64,000 nt of DNA. Origin: Astrocystis sublimbata (taxonomy: Eukaryota > Ascomycota > Sordariomycetes > Xylariales > Xylariaceae). The translations under genes and the position numbers were made by a program. The stretch covers positions 496,001-560,000 of the forward strand of contig JAJNNY010000018.1 of the NCBI GenBank assembly GCA_022453515.1, written 5' to 3'. Every line of letters begins with the position of its first letter. Position 1 is the first letter of the stretch. Shown here piece by piece: positions 37,404 through 51,028 of this stretch. The notes under the pieces were generated by a model. The model made no database searches, was not told where the DNA came from, and was given only the letters and a program-made list of their open reading frames with translations.

Positions 37404-40400
37404 GATGGAGGTGCTAGAGGGCGCTGTCTAGCGACCACCTTGTGCAGCAAGTTCCGAGGGACTGGAAAGACACAGTGGCGCGGCGCGGCGCGGCGTGGGG
37501 TTTGCGGAATGCGGTGTGCGGTGTGCGGTGTGCGAGCAGGTTGTGCGGCTTGTGCTCGCGCTCTCGTGGTCGGATCGAGCTGTCGCAGAAATGTCTCTGG
37601 CTGAGACGGCGTTCGTGCCGGGCAGCGCAGCGTATCATGTATGTAAAATAATAGAGACGAGGGCCGAACAGTGACAATGCGAGCAAGCGGTGCGTGCTGT
37701 CCCTGTCGTATTTGGAGCAGTGAACCGAGCAACAAATATGACGGGCTACTTGACAACGCACATAAACAGACCTGTACCCTGAAGAGATCAAATTACGCGA
37801 AGTTGATCTGATCTGGCTGTTTGATGTGTTGACAGGCGACAGGCGACAGGCGAGACGGGTCGAAGTCAGCGGGTTTGCGTCCAGGGGTGAGTTCTTGAAC
37901 TGCAGACCAGCGTAGCGTACCTACGTAGGTACAGGTACCCTACACCTACGTATGTTGGGAGGCTGAGTGGGGTGGGTACCTCCGCGTGCCGTGGGCTGGT
38001 GTCGAACGCATTGGTGTGTAGATGTACATCCTACTGCTCTGCGAATATGCGGTAAAGGCGCTTTGCTTACTACAGCTGGGATGTACCCGATGTACCCTCA
38101 CGAACCTCTCTACATCGCGGTACCTTCCCGCCCCAATCACCCAATCAGCATGGGGATGGGGCGGGCAGGCCAGCGGGAGGCAGCAGCGCATGGGGTCGCA
38201 CGACGGGCAGTCTAGCGGTGCGCGCCTGCCAGAGTGCCCAGAACACCACATACTGAATGAAGTCTGACACTGCCTAAAACGGTCCTCACCTCACTTGCAG
38301 CGTCTCTACAGCACACCCGATAGGTCCAATGGAGGGGCATTGGCATTTCTCAAGTGCAGCTGCGACGCCCAGGCTGCACGTACTTACTCCGTATGCCGTC
38401 CGCCCTCATGTCGCCGAGATTGCCGGGTACTAGGTACTTAGTACTTTGTTAGTCAATCTGCCGTACGTAGCACCTGAGCCAGGAGAGATCACTGAAGTTA
38501 TCTCCGCCATCTCATCATCATCATCATCTACTCACAAAATGGGGAGGTATGCTTCCTGTCTCGGTATCAGTGTCTGTTGTACTCGGCACGTCATGCCTGA
38601 CTCACATATGCAATCATAATCTCTTGTCTTGAACGTGGTACCTGAACTTCTGGCATGTGGTTATTTGATGGCCTCATGTACATGAGTGGGATCGATATCG
38701 AGCAGGTGCCATTGAGTTGTGGTCGTGTAAGCTGTGGAAGTGCCAAACCGAGGTATGCGGTATGGGTGGGTGAGCTCACCTCAACTCCAGACCTTTCTTT
38801 CTTTCTTTCTTTTCCTATGACGCACAACACACACACACCAGAGCTGAATCATCAGCCGACCAACAAGTCATTCGTCGCCTTCAGTCGTCTCCCACATAAA
38901 CACAGCCTCAAAGTAACACGCAATCATAACGTGGGGTCTTGCTCGGCATCGATGAATGCCTACTAAAATAATTTGGCGTGGCCCCCGTTCTCTCGGCGCC
39001 AAGACCGCCCTCGCCCACTCTCTATCGCCGGCTGTATCCGCCCGGACTCGGTCGGGGTGGGCACTGCGACACACTGGACGCGCTCTCATGGGCCATCCCT
39101 CCCCTCGCGAATCCCAGCAAGCATCCGAGAGTGCCGGCCGCTACGCATCTCGCTCTCTTACAATACCACTACAGACCCCACGAGATCAACACCTCTGCAG
39201 TATGCACCAGGCAGTTAGTTAGTTGATCAACCATGTCAATTTAAAATGGAAGTTTCGTCTTAGGAGGTAATCTACCTACTTACACCTACTTCAACTGCAG
39301 CCTTGTTTGTCAGCACTTACAGAAGCCATTCATTCATTCATTCAGCCAACTTGCCGACGCGTCCCTCATGGGGGCTTAGATAGGTAGGTAATAGATGTTG
39401 AAAGTGGAGTCCTAATACCTGTTGCGTACTTGGTCGTTTTCTTGGCTTGCCTGAACCAGTACACCCTACCTCCAAGCAATAGTTTTTTATCAACTCATCA
39501 TGGTCAGTCAAAACGGCGTCACCTGCCCTCGCCAAGCAGTCTTGGCATTCAGAAACTCTGTACATAGCTTTTGTCTTCCCAAGAAATTCGATACTTGATT
39601 GAAGGAAGATATGGTAGTTTATGAGGGTATTAGACTACTAGGTTGGATCAGGTTCTCTATCGCGGGACCTGTACAAACAAGCCTAAGGTTGTGTGTGCTC
39701 TTATGAATCACGACGTCCAACATCCGTGACCCAGGTCATTCGAAGCATAGACAGCGCAAGTGAGCTAGCTGGCCGCGTTTGGAAAGTCGCATTTGTTTCA
39801 AGTGAATTTGATAATATTGTCTGCAACTGACATAGTACGTAGATTCGATCAGTCAATCAATCACCCCAATGACATAACGCCTCCGAAGACCTGTACCATC
39901 CGTGTTTCCATGGCCTTCCTGCTCAACGCGCCGTGCCCGCCAAACTCCCTTCTGTCTCGCTATCAACGAGCTTCTACAATCTCAAGTCAAGCAGGAGCTG
40001 GCGAGAGACAATAAAAACCCCTAAGGACGACAGAAGAAGACCCAATGAAAAAGAAAGAATGATCTGGTAGTTGTACATGTACGAATAAAGATGGAAATAG
40101 GGGTGCCTGCTTTTGCTGCTGCCGATCTAAAAGAATCTTGCGGGTTTGCAACGATGGATGGGCCATATCGATCGTGTGACCAAACATACGAGAGCGTTGA
40201 GGTCTCGTCGCGAAAGTTGAAGGAGAAACTGTTGGTGGCTGCCGTTCATAGCCTACAGGTGGTCCCTAGCTGCCTGCCCGTCGCAAAGCCGCACGTATCA
40301 TGAAAGGCTCTTACTTTGTATGAGACGAGCAATTGGACAAGACATCGTGCAATGGCAATTGTTAGTGGCAAAATTGAGGAAAATAAACTCAATCTGCAGC

Positions 40401-40548
40401 AAAATTGATGATAATGCTAGAATCTTTCAAAAGCGGATATTAGGTAGTCGCTGTTGAGCGCACATTGATGCCAGATATGGTACTGCTCTTGGGAAATCAC
40501 AGCCCGGTGATATGACTGGCCATCTACAGTCGGTTGCAATTTGCAAGC
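37404..40548. other. Gene-less stretch between the VHS-GAT and ASH1 genes
   Basis: No supportable gene. The first 250 bases upstream of the VHS-GAT start carry GC-rich tandem repeats. Three overlapping open frames near 38956-39226 lie in different phases with no domain and look like chance. Confidence 0.5.
37477..37534. repeat. GGCGC array and GCGGTGT array upstream of the VHS-GAT gene
   Basis: About four GGCGC units (37477-37495) and three GCGGTGT units (37511-37534) lie 75-130 bases upstream of the start codon, in the promoter or leader. Confidence 0.85.
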
Positions 40549-43205
40549 TCAGACTACATTGGGCGAGTTCACCAGTCGTATGCGGGGCAGATCGACTGCT
40601 TTTCTAGGTGAGGGTGATGGGGCAAGGCTGTCCCGTCCGCTTCCAGATCTAGGCGGTGTTGTTGCTTCTGGAATGCTGACCTTGCTAGACTTCGTGTTCT
40701 CGCTATTGATTGCGAAGAAATTGAGTTTGGTCTGACGTGGTGAACTCTTCTTAGGTGCCGCGCGCTGGGTCTTGGTAATCTTTTTGGCCGGTGACTTGGA
40801 GCTGCCGTATGATTTGATCACAGACTTCGATTTCGTCACCTTGGACATCTTCTTCGTCGGTGATTTACCATTCTTGCCCAGAGCAGTCTTGGTATTCACC
40901 GAGATGGTTGACACACTTCGCTTGATCACCGTTGCCGCGTTCTTGGTTGCCTCTTTCAGACTGGTAGTACGCTTGACTCCGGTAGCCAAGGCCTTGATAC
41001 CCGTCGCAGTCTTGACCTTGCGCTTTTTCTGTGTGCCAGCCTCACCCTCGTCAAGCTCGCCAAGAGCGTCCTTGAGCTTTCGTTTACCCCCCTTGCCGTT
41101 TGCTTTGGCTGCCTTAGCCAACTCCGCCTTCGAGGGCTTCGGTGGCTTGACCTCCTTGGGCTTGGGTCCAAGAACACCCCGACAATTCGGTGCACCACAA
41201 AGACACTTCTGCACGTTCTTAGCCGAGAAAGGGTCAAAATTGTAGTCGTATGTGAGTTCGTCGCCGGTCATGATGTCCTTGTCGCCAGCGAATAAGGCCA
41301 TTCGTGGCTGACCAGAAACTATCCATTTGACCATGCGGCAATTGGGCTGGCATGAATGATTGACAAAACGAGCGATACTACCCGTCGTTGCGTCGATAAT
41401 CATGTTCTGGTCAAATGACATCAGATAATAACACTAACGCAGTCAGTTTCGTCTCTCCAGATATATCGGCAATCTTGAGCTTACTTGATTGTCCTTGTAC
41501 TTTTCATTCATACGCCGATCACACTCATCTTCAGTGATGATCTCACCGGTGTATTCCATGATGATTTGGTTTGCTCGAAAACAGCGATTGGCTCGGATTC
41601 CGTAGCCTCGATCAGATGTCTTGATAACTTCGACTCCGACTCGAAATTTGCCGCCAGCTTTTGTTCTCTCCTGCAACCGTGCAAAGGCGCGATTGTGACA
41701 GTTCTTTTCACCAACATTACAGTTTGTCTTGTCACATTCGTACAGCATGATTCTATTTTGGCATGTTTCGCCGCAACCATCTTCAAGGGTGCACACACAC
41801 ATGGATTGGTAATCCTTAAAGTGAGGTGTTTTCTTCCAGTACGCAGCCGCGTCACCTACGAATCGATCTGCAATCGAGTTAGCCAACAAGAGCGGGTTCA
41901 TTGCAACAGCCCAGATTCAGACTCACTCTTCGTCATCTTCCTCCATTCGTCAGGCTTCGGTTGTCCGGGGGGAAGTGGGTTGCACACATCGAAGGGAAGC
42001 TTAAAGTCTCTTCCATCCATCAACATGCGGAGCCCAGTAAACATGGGTGCCGGCAATGTCGTATTGACCTTGGTGGTCTGAGTCAATTCTGGAAATTGCG
42101 CCAACGTCTTTTTCTCGGCTGCTGTGAGGCCCTTGAACATGTCTGCTGGCGCTTCTTGGCCAGCGTAAAGGCCGCGATCCAGCCACTTCTTCACACACCT
42201 CTTCTTGGGCGCAGGCGCCTCTACGACGGCCTCTTCATCCATCTCCGGAACGTCATACGCAGAATCATTCTGTACCTTGACTTTCTTGCTGGGCGGCTCT
42301 TCGGGTGCCGATGGGTCCACGTATTTGCCATTGGCCCAGGTGGTGTAGAGAACAGGTCGCGTGTCGATTTTCGAAAACTCGTTCGTATCTTGTAATCGTC
42401 TCATCTCCCGCGTCATCTTGGCGATACCCTTCTCGAAGGTCTTTCTTCCCCTTTTGCCCAAGGACGAAAGCTTGTGAGCTAAAGTTTCAGCTTCAAGACC
42501 AGATGCACGCGTTGCAATCCGCTTGGCAGACGCCTCTTGTGACTTCTTTGATTTCTTCTTAGGGGTCATCGGTTTTGCGCCCTGTACTGCAGGCCGAGGG
42601 TCGGACGCATGTATGGTGTCTTGGACGGGCGATGGGGTATTGGTAGCCTGATCACTCTCTACGTCTCGCTCCAGCGTGGCCATTGAGCTTGTGCGTCTGA
42701 CGCGATCGGCAACATCGTCACCCTTAGCTCTTCGCTTGCCATGTCCAGCAGTGCCAGCCAGTTGCGCTAGGTTGTATATGGGCGTACTAAGCCGCGGTCG
42801 TCGCGAGCGTTCGGACGCGGGTGTGCTGGCTGCGCTCCGAGTGGTCGCTGTGCGCGTCGTCTTGGGCGGCTCCGCAGGTTCCGTGGGCTCCGTAGGTTCC
42901 GAGGATTCGGTGGAAGTGGTGAGGACTGTTTCTGTAGTTGTGGTGGTGGTGGTGGTGATGACAATGGAGTCGGCGACTACGGACTGCTCATCTACGACGG
43001 TGGACTCGGTAACGTTATCTAGAGCACCGATTGCTAAAGCGACATCTGGTTTCGGGGTATCCGACGCGAGGCTAACGTCGTCGGCGACGGTTGTAGGCGG
43101 TGTCGAGCTTAGAGACGCGACGTTGGAGAAGTTATCCGCATGTGCGCCATAGCTAGCCTCCGAAGAGGGTTCGCGAGGCGGCGACAGAGTCGCAACGGAT
43201 TGCAT
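40549..43205 (-). CDS. ash1: ASH1-type histone H3 lysine-36 methyltransferase (AWS-SET-post-SET)
   Basis: Three exons on the minus strand, 43205-41927, 41867-41485 and 41433-40549, are joined by 59- and 51-base introns (gtgagt/ttgcag with ctaac; gtaagc/gttag with ctgac). They give 848 residues. Residues 1-425 are disordered, with Thr, Ser and Pro-Thr-Glu runs, and basic stretches near 220-260. A Cys-rich AWS domain runs from about 450 to 490 (CVCTLEDGCGETCQNR, then ECDKTNCNVG). The SET domain follows (about 500-615), with RGYGIRA, EYTGEII, the catalytic-core RFVNHSCQPNC at 576-586 and the ELTYDYNF motif at 613-620. Post-SET cysteines are at 631, 633 and 638. The C-terminal 200 residues are Lys-rich, suited to DNA or nucleosome contact. 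The AWS spacing fits the ASH1 class better than Set2, and no WW or SRI domain is seen. In fungi ASH1 deposits H3K36 methylation at transcriptionally silent regions. Confidence 0.93.
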
Positions 43206-46200
43206 AGTGAGAAAGACGCCAATGGAGGGTTTGTGCCAGGGGCGGTAGCGCTAATGGTGATTGCGGAAGTGGTGGCGTTGAGGTTGGGGTTGGTGGTGGT
43301 GGTGGAGGACGACGATGGGAGTCGTGATAGGGGGGCACGAGGGACGCGTTGCGGACTGTGGTGTAGTGTTGTTTTTGAGAGGTACGAGCACGGGTTATGC
43401 AAGTCGGGGCCAAGAACGGGAGGTATTGGCCGAGCGTGGCAGGATGGGGGTGGTCTGGGCAGGACAGGGAGTGGGGAAGGGGATCCCGTGTTAGACTATG
43501 TACACCATAAACCGCTATGATTACCTGTTAAACCGACTGACTAGCTGGCCTAAGTTGTTGGGCCTGTCCGTTTGGCTCCAGGTCCGATGCCTGATGCAGC
43601 CGTTGCAGCGGTTGTCGGCTAGACCAAACGGGGAGGATGACGGACAAGAAGAAAGGGAAGAGAGACAGAGCGTCAGAGAATCAGAGAGCCGGAAAGTCCA
43701 GGATGTTAAGAAAGGAAACGCAAGGACTCAGACTGGTCTGGTTGTGGTTGGCCAATGATAGTCCGGTCCGTCCGTTCTGTCATCAACGCGACCGTAGGCT
43801 GATCGGTTGACTCGGCCAATATGAACCGAATTCTGAGATTTGGGGAGAGGGAAACAGGCGAATCTGGGTTATCTAGGCGATCTGTTTGGGTTGTCGGATA
43901 CGCTTCGACAGCATCGATGGTGACTTATGCGAGACTCTTGTGTCAAATTCGAGGATACCTCGCTCGATTGTCTGGTTGCGGTCAGTATGAGTCTGAGGTC
44001 ATGCAGTCCTAGGACTACAGCTGGTAATTAACAGGATAAGTAGAAGCTAGGTAGGTGATGTTTCCCCCCCTGTCCCGAACTACGCGACCTTCTCGGAGTG
44101 CGCACGAACTCTAAAATAGTGGTACATCTGCAATTATATGTGCGCGTTGTGGCTGTGTATCAGGGCAGCGCGACAGTGTGTTCTCATATCACGGATACCA
44201 TATCAATCTGCCCAGTGAGTATGAAAGCTGAACTTACAGTCAGGTCTCTTATCGAGACGGCACGTATCAGTGTCAAAGAATAGGAGTCGAAGCGGGGCAG
44301 ACCAGGACTCCTGACTATGGGGATAGTCACAGCACCGGCTCGCTGATCAGATGAGTAAGTCGAGGATGCACTATGATAACGGCGAATGCTGTTCGAAGTG
44401 ATGAGGAGGGGGGGTGGCGACAACCCCTTGGATGTAGAAAATGTGAAGTGAGAAGCAGAACTCGCTCGATCTGCAGAGACGGGTTCGAGTACGGTAATAG
44501 TAGTGCCGTCTCAGGTCCTCTTCTCCACCTTGTAGGCTAAGACGCAGACGCTGCGGCGGGCACAACAGTCGGGGCAGGGTTGGTGAACAATGGAACAAGG
44601 AAAGCCAGCTCAGGAAATGGTATTCCACGGGCAGTCTGCTGTTAGTCGGTCAATGATTGTGGTCAAGGTACTGCTGATGCTGGCACTGAGGCTGAGATTG
44701 GGGACAAATCGGTATTGGCGCTTTGCAAATACCGCTGTGGGGGTGGGATTGGCTGCCAGAGTGTGAAGGTGCAGCAGGGAGGAAGGGAGGGAGGGAGAGA
44801 GAGAGAGAGAGAGAGAGCAATGGCTAACGTCTGGGTCTTTTCGCCCAAGGTCTAGTCCATATGCAGAGCACGTGATGATGGCAGGATGATGAGGACGAGG
44901 ACCTCATGGAATGGCCGGAATGGTCTGTGTATTTAGATGTGCCACAAAAACAGGAAGAGAGAGAAAGAGAAAAAGATGGGGAAGCCAAATTGGGCAGACG
45001 TGCATTACTTATTTATGTCTGCGTAGACGGCGGATGGCTCAATTTCGGGAATGGGCCAGACAAGACAGACGGAAGCGTGCCACTTCTTATCATCCTATCC
45101 TCGCGCTTGAACATCCGTGCTGGCTATGCTGCGCTGTGCTGCGCTGTGCGATATCACCGTGCTTGTACTTTGACTTTGCTACAGTAGTCCTCTGTCCAGG
45201 CGGGCAAACTGCCTCATACTACGCTCCGAAGGTACTCGGTTTGATCCCAAAGAGGTATCAGGGGTGGCATAGAAGTGAAGGTAAGTAAGTCGTGAGGCGC
45301 CTACGTGTACGGGACAAGAACACCATTTGGGCACCATTCGAGGTCGTGCCCCTTGACCAGCAACTCCGATGCCTCCGATCTCTTGTCGATCTTGGCACGT
45401 AAACCCAGACCTACGGCTGATATTGCTACTTATGAGTCAACAACCCCTGATGTATGCCCTTTCAGCAGCTTCTCTCTTTGCTACTTCATCGACATCGTCT
45501 CAATACATGAGCATCAGTCATCATTGGTCGGGCTGCCCCAACTTTTCGTGTTGCTCTTAGGGATGCACCATGTTAGCTTGAGGTATACCTACTTACCTTC
45601 ATTGCCGATGCGATCGTACCCTATCATGGCCTCTGTCGTCAATTGTTCACACCAGCTTCATCAATCCCGGTCTGATGTCTCGTAGGTGCTTCAAAGTAAC
45701 TAAAGAATGCAGACAATTTGTATTTTTCTTACTAGTCAAAATTATACTTATATTCTCAGGATGCTGTAATCCCAGGACAGCCGAACAGATTTGCCGGTCA
45801 CCAACAACACCTATCTCACCAAGGGCAAGTAACATCTGACCCTGGAGCAGCAGCCACTCGCTCCTGAGATTGAATTACATAAGTGTTTGCGCCAGCCGCT
45901 GAGAACCTTGTTCGCACTGGAGCGGGGAGCAAGGGATTCTAGACTGCTTCGTCATTCACCGTTACTCAAAAGTAACCACTTGAGCACCTCAGATTGCACA
46001 ATACGCTAGATGTCCCATTTCAAAATTTCAAGAATAGCAGTATGATGACCATTATATCTTCATCGGCCACAGGGGATCTGAGATGGGGTGCACTCGTGAC
46101 TTGTTGGTGATGGGCTGGTTGATACACCATACGTACAGAGTTTGGGCAAAGCGAAGACCTAGAGGTCCTGGTGCCAAACATCAAGTGCCGGCCCTCCGCC

Positions 46201-48781
46201 GTGACAGCAGTGTACCCACCAACAAAGTCAGACAGACAAGCCTTAAACATCTCTGGTCATTTTATACTATGCTGCGTTGGTCGGCGAACGATCTACATTG
46301 TAAATCGTTATCATGTACTCTGCTATATCTAGCTGTTGAGCGGGCATGGCCAGATCGGATCGCAATCTCAGATAATCTGCACAACGACTCATTCACGTAA
46401 ACAATCCAGAGATAGAAATTGCTTCGCCGGGGTGTGGCTACACATAGGATTTTGGTATGGCATGATTCGATCCACTAAGCTGCCAGCCCTGTACTATGCA
46501 AAACTGTGCTGCTCAATCATGGAACGCCAAACTCAAAGCTGGGAGAGATTGTAATATGTAGGAAAACAAGGGAAGCACCCATTCGGTCCGAAACTGTGAG
46601 CACCAGGCCCCTCTTCTTTTTGGCACAGAGGCGAGTGTGATGCGAAACAAGGTACAGCTTGGGTCACTTTTGATGATGACGATACAAACTTGGACTGTCA
46701 GCGACCATTGTGCAGAGAGGAAAGCTACTCGAGTATGATTGAGACCGGATCCTCGATGATCTATCTCTCTGTGTCTTCGTTGGCGACCGTAGTGATGTGT
46801 GACTAGTATCTGCCACAACGCTGACGAAAGCTCGACCAAACACTTCATTACGTGATCTCTCGTAGACTAATTATAGCGGCAGGTACGAATACTGCGGGGT
46901 TCGAGCAGTGAAAACACCGGAAATAGGGGAATTGGGTTAGCTTTCCCGCACGAACGCTTCGCCAGTCACTTTGGCAGATGCTATGTCACCCACGCTGAGA
47001 GTACAGTCCATCTTCCCTGCGGCGCACTTTGGGTAAGTCCGCGACGCCTCCAGCTACAGGTGTAGGCGCGTGCTATTGTTTCCTGGCACTGGGGAGGGTG
47101 GAACCAAGGATAGTTTCCAATGCCCTGTTCTAGACGGCTCTCCAGTGAGGCGCAGACTCTTGAGATATTCATATAGGACCCGTCCACGCTTGATCTCCCA
47201 CCATGCCAGGAGTTGTTCAGTTCGGTACTCTTGATTATTGAATAGTGTTGCAGGCTATCACCAAAGAGGGCACTTCACTCCTCGGAACACATTATCCGAA
47301 GCCTTACAGCCCCTGTTATCTGTTCAGAACTTTTCGGCCATCTGATTCCTCGGTGAACGTGTGAAACGTCTAGATGGAAATCTCAAATTGTGTAAATATC
47401 CGACATTGGAAAGCTGGGGGTGAGCTTAGAGTAGAGGTACACTTTGCAGCAGCAACAACGATATCCAGGACATTGCCATGGACTTATTGCAGATTCTTAT
47501 CCGATCACTACACTTTTTATCCAACATATATCTGATTAGATCTCGACCTTCTACTGTGAGGTACCGATGGCGGAGGAGACAGGTCTAACCCCATGTGGCC
47601 CAGGAATTAATCATGATAGTGACTCCTGGTAGCCAAATGTTGACTAGCCGCTCCAGGCCTCTACGATGATTTGCTTTGTGGTCGTACAATACAGTATGGT
47701 GCCTGGAGTTTGCAGTAGATGTGCCGTGGTACTATCATACTTATATGGCTTGAGTGTCCACCCACATCGAATTAATTTGCCGAATACCATATGCAATTCC
47801 CACCCATGATATGGAGAGTCCTTGGTGCGAAGCATCATCATATGGCCAGAGCATACCATAATTATTATTGAGGCCCTTGTATCTTCAAAAGTATGAGCGG
47901 AGGTCGGAAGGGTCCTTGTCGCATTCATCCATGCTCCTCCTAGCTTGTACATCAGGAAACTTTAGGGAGGTTCTACAGGTGATATTAAGACTGATGACCA
48001 AGATTCTTCACGAGATAATACCGTAAAAAGGGTATGTTATATTAGTTACAAATAGTTAGATAAGCATTGGCCATATCTCGGAATGGCCAGGCATACTAGT
48101 ATCAACCTGCGAGGCCTCGAGGAGAAAAGGACCAGAATTTAACATTAAAAAAGAAGGCGAAAATCTCAGTCAACGGTACTACCGCCAAGAACACTTCAAA
48201 TATTCAGCAGTCAACAAAGGAAAGGCCTCCATGTCTCGATCCCCTGGCTGGAGGGATCTGTGGCCATAGCCTGTAGGCATCATCGGTACAGCTCGGCGGC
48301 AGACTTTTGCCCGGCACAGCTCCTTGTGACACCTCACAGGCACCTCACTGGTGATTGAAACAAATTTTAGTTTTAAATAATTTGCAGCTCGGTTATAGTA
48401 TAGCAGCAAGCAGCCATATGACTCATATCACATCGGTTGATGAAATATTAATCCCCATCTCATTTGTCATGTTACGTCAGCAAACATGGACAAACAAACA
48501 ATAATAGGGAAATATAGCGCATATTTGAATTTCCCGAGAAACATGTCTAAGGGCAAGAAATGCAATGATCTCCCTTGCCAATCCCTCCATGTATCATGTA
48601 ATCTTTTCCGATTCCTGGTATTCCCTTGATGAAAGCAACCTAAGACTCCGGAAACTTCCCCCTTCCACTCATGTAATCATGAGCTTCGATGCAAATATAA
48701 CACACGGTTTTACAGTTTTGGTTTGTCCGATGTAATATAACACGATGAAGGGTCCAAAACACTGAAAAGCACTCTGTAGCT
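43206..48781. other. Gene-less stretch between ASH1 and Tad2
   Basis: No supportable gene in 5.5 kb. A 102-codon ATG frame on minus (47644-47952) and frames near 45305 and 46083 have no recognised domain. They could be decayed gene pieces, but nothing proves it. Confidence 0.5.
44783..44818. repeat. GGGA/GA purine repeat
   Basis: Three GGGA-type units are followed by about ten GA units, giving a continuous homopurine microsatellite. Confidence 0.9.
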
Positions 48782-51028
48782 TCAGGTACACACAATGCTA
48801 ATAGCCGGATCCTGTTTACCGCCCAGTTCCATGGGTGATTCAGCTTCAACGGGCGTCTCTGGGGCATTATCAGAGAGATCGGATGCGTTGGCAGGCTTGC
48901 CTTGGTTTCCCATGGCGGCATAGAGCCGAGCGGCTCTGCCTTCCTTCTTGCGAGGTTGCGGCGCTGAAGATGTCCAGTTAGCTTTAGATCAATAGTACTG
49001 TTTCCGGCATAGGACACTTACCTCGACCATTCTCCTGGACATAGAAGCGTCGGAGCAGAGAGACAGCGTCATCGCGAAGATAACCACCCTCTACAGGGTA
49101 TCCAGGTTCCACATTACCTCCATCACCTTCATCATCCTCGCGGGGTAGGGCAACAGCCCTGCCTCTGGATATGAGATTGAGATCCTGAGGACCGTAGCCT
49201 TGCTGGTAAGGACGGTCTTGTGGAATAGGTACCGGCTTCGAGTTCATATGAACGCGGAAGACGCCACCAGTTCCTCCAAACTTGTCGTTTACAGCGCCAA
49301 AATAAACCTTTTTGACGCCGAGCTGACGAAGCAGAGAAGCGCACATGACACAAGGCTCAACAGTTACATACAAAACACATTCCGAGATGATAGAGCGGTT
49401 GACGATAGGTGCAGGATGGAGCTTCTGACCGTACGGGTAAATATGACCGTCCTTGGGGTCAACGTCGCCCCAGCTGTCATCGTCGAAGTCTGGGGTGTTG
49501 TCGGCCATGATGATATCGTTTGATTCCCGGCGCGAGAGTAGCGCTGTTAGTGCCATAAACTCGGCATGTCGGGTCCCGTTGCGAGTGACATTGGTCGCGT
49601 TCATTCCCCTGGCGATGATCCTACCTCTATAGACGAGCACACAGCCAACTGGGGTCTCATTGGTCTTTAGGGCTAAATCGCCCTATTGATAAGGTTAGCC
49701 ATGTGGATCTTCACAAGAGGAGACCCCATCGTTGAATCGCCGGCAGCTCAAACGCAGCCCGTAATTCATGATGCAAAATTGGGCTATGTGGAGGCTATGC
49801 TGGAGCAGCATTTGCCAGGACAAGCGAAGAGAGTGACTGGAATTGGAGGAGGACGTACCATATTGAGGGCCTCTCGCATGTACTTGAGGTGGTATTCGCG
49901 CTCCGCTCGCTCTTCGTCGGTCTTAGGCTCTAACAAGCCTGGCAAATGAGGAGCAGGGGCTGTCTCTGATGCGGATTGGCCTGTTCGCAGCGGAGACAAA
50001 ACTGGTACCGCGACAACAAGAGGGACAGGGAGCGCCGAGGTCTTAGCTGCGGTGGCAGCCTCATCCAACGTCTCCTGGGCAGGTTGCTCGGGAGGCGGGG
50101 CATCGGCGAGAGTGAGACGATCGGCAACGACATGAAGCTGGTCAGCCCTATCGCACGATGTATCGTTGTTGTCACACATAGCACCGATTGCAGAGGTAGT
50201 ATTGGCGGCGTTGGCGGCGTTCACTGGCAGGGGGCTGCGGGTACCCGAGCTCTGAGGCTCGCCGGTTCCGTTCTTCGTTGTGAGGCGCGCTCGTGCCTGG
50301 GACTCGGCGGTAGCATTCAACGATGTGGTATCATTATCCTTGGAGGGTGCAATATTCTCTTTCTTGCCGCCGACAGACGGGTGCTGTGATGCTGGCGAGT
50401 CACGAGCGCGACCCTGGTTACCTCGTCGCTCACACAAAGTAGACCTAGGGCCGTAGGGATGGTTTGGGGTGAAGCTCGTGTCACCCGAAGCATTGGTAGC
50501 TGACGGTTCACCAGGAGCGGGCCGTAATTTGACGGCATCGTCAGCATGCGTCACAGTAGTCTCAGTCACGGGCTGCTGGATGGGGGCCCTGGGACCACCC
50601 CGTCCCCGGCCGTTGCTGCGCCGTCTGGTCATGTCTTCTGATTGCTGCTGGCGATGGTCCCGAGATAGAGTCTCAGGGTCGAGATCCGCGAGGACAGGAG
50701 TGGTGGTGTGATCCAGTCGGCCTTCGTCAGCGATCGAGTGTGACGAGCACGTATCCTGCGAGCGGGGGGATGATACAGAGGATGCAGAAGACAGATCGGT
50801 GGCTGTTGGTGTCAGATCTGGTGTCAGATCATGGGGCGGAGGTGTGGGTGTGGGTGTGTTGGCAGTGGTAGAGAATGACGAGGAGCGTGTCCTGGGCGGT
50901 CCCAACGTGCGTTCGGTTGCCTGGGTGAAGAAGGGCAGGTTCCAGATGCGGGCGAAGAGGAAGTTGAAGGGTGCAAACAGTGCCGACCAGAGGTCGAACA
51001 TGTAACGCGAGAAATTGCGGCCCGCCAT
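48782..51028 (-). CDS. tad2: tRNA-specific adenosine-34 deaminase catalytic subunit Tad2, with long N-terminal extension
   Basis: Three exons on the minus strand, 51028-49859, 49682-49022 and 48963-48782, give 670 residues. The introns are 176 and 58 bases, both with ctaac before the acceptor. The ATG at 51028 has a strong context (aaaATGgcg); the reading frame runs further upstream only from TTG. The deaminase domain starts near residue 370 (EREYHLKYMREALNM, GDLALKTNETPVGCV). It carries the zinc-binding and catalytic H-A-E at 429-431 and P-C-V-M-C with Cys501 and Cys504, separated by an insert of about 40 extra acidic residues. Tad2 pairs with Tad3 to convert A34 to inosine in tRNA anticodons, an essential step. 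Unusually, residues 1-370 form an extension with a hydrophobic aromatic segment (about 9-34), a long disordered region and an RG-rich patch (135-148). Only a few internal methionines exist, so the extension is probably translated. Confidence 0.92.

Noticed and set aside
41485..42081. 198-codon plus-strand frame opposite ASH1
   Set aside because: It lies antisense to well-supported exons and has no domain; it is a shadow of the coding strand.
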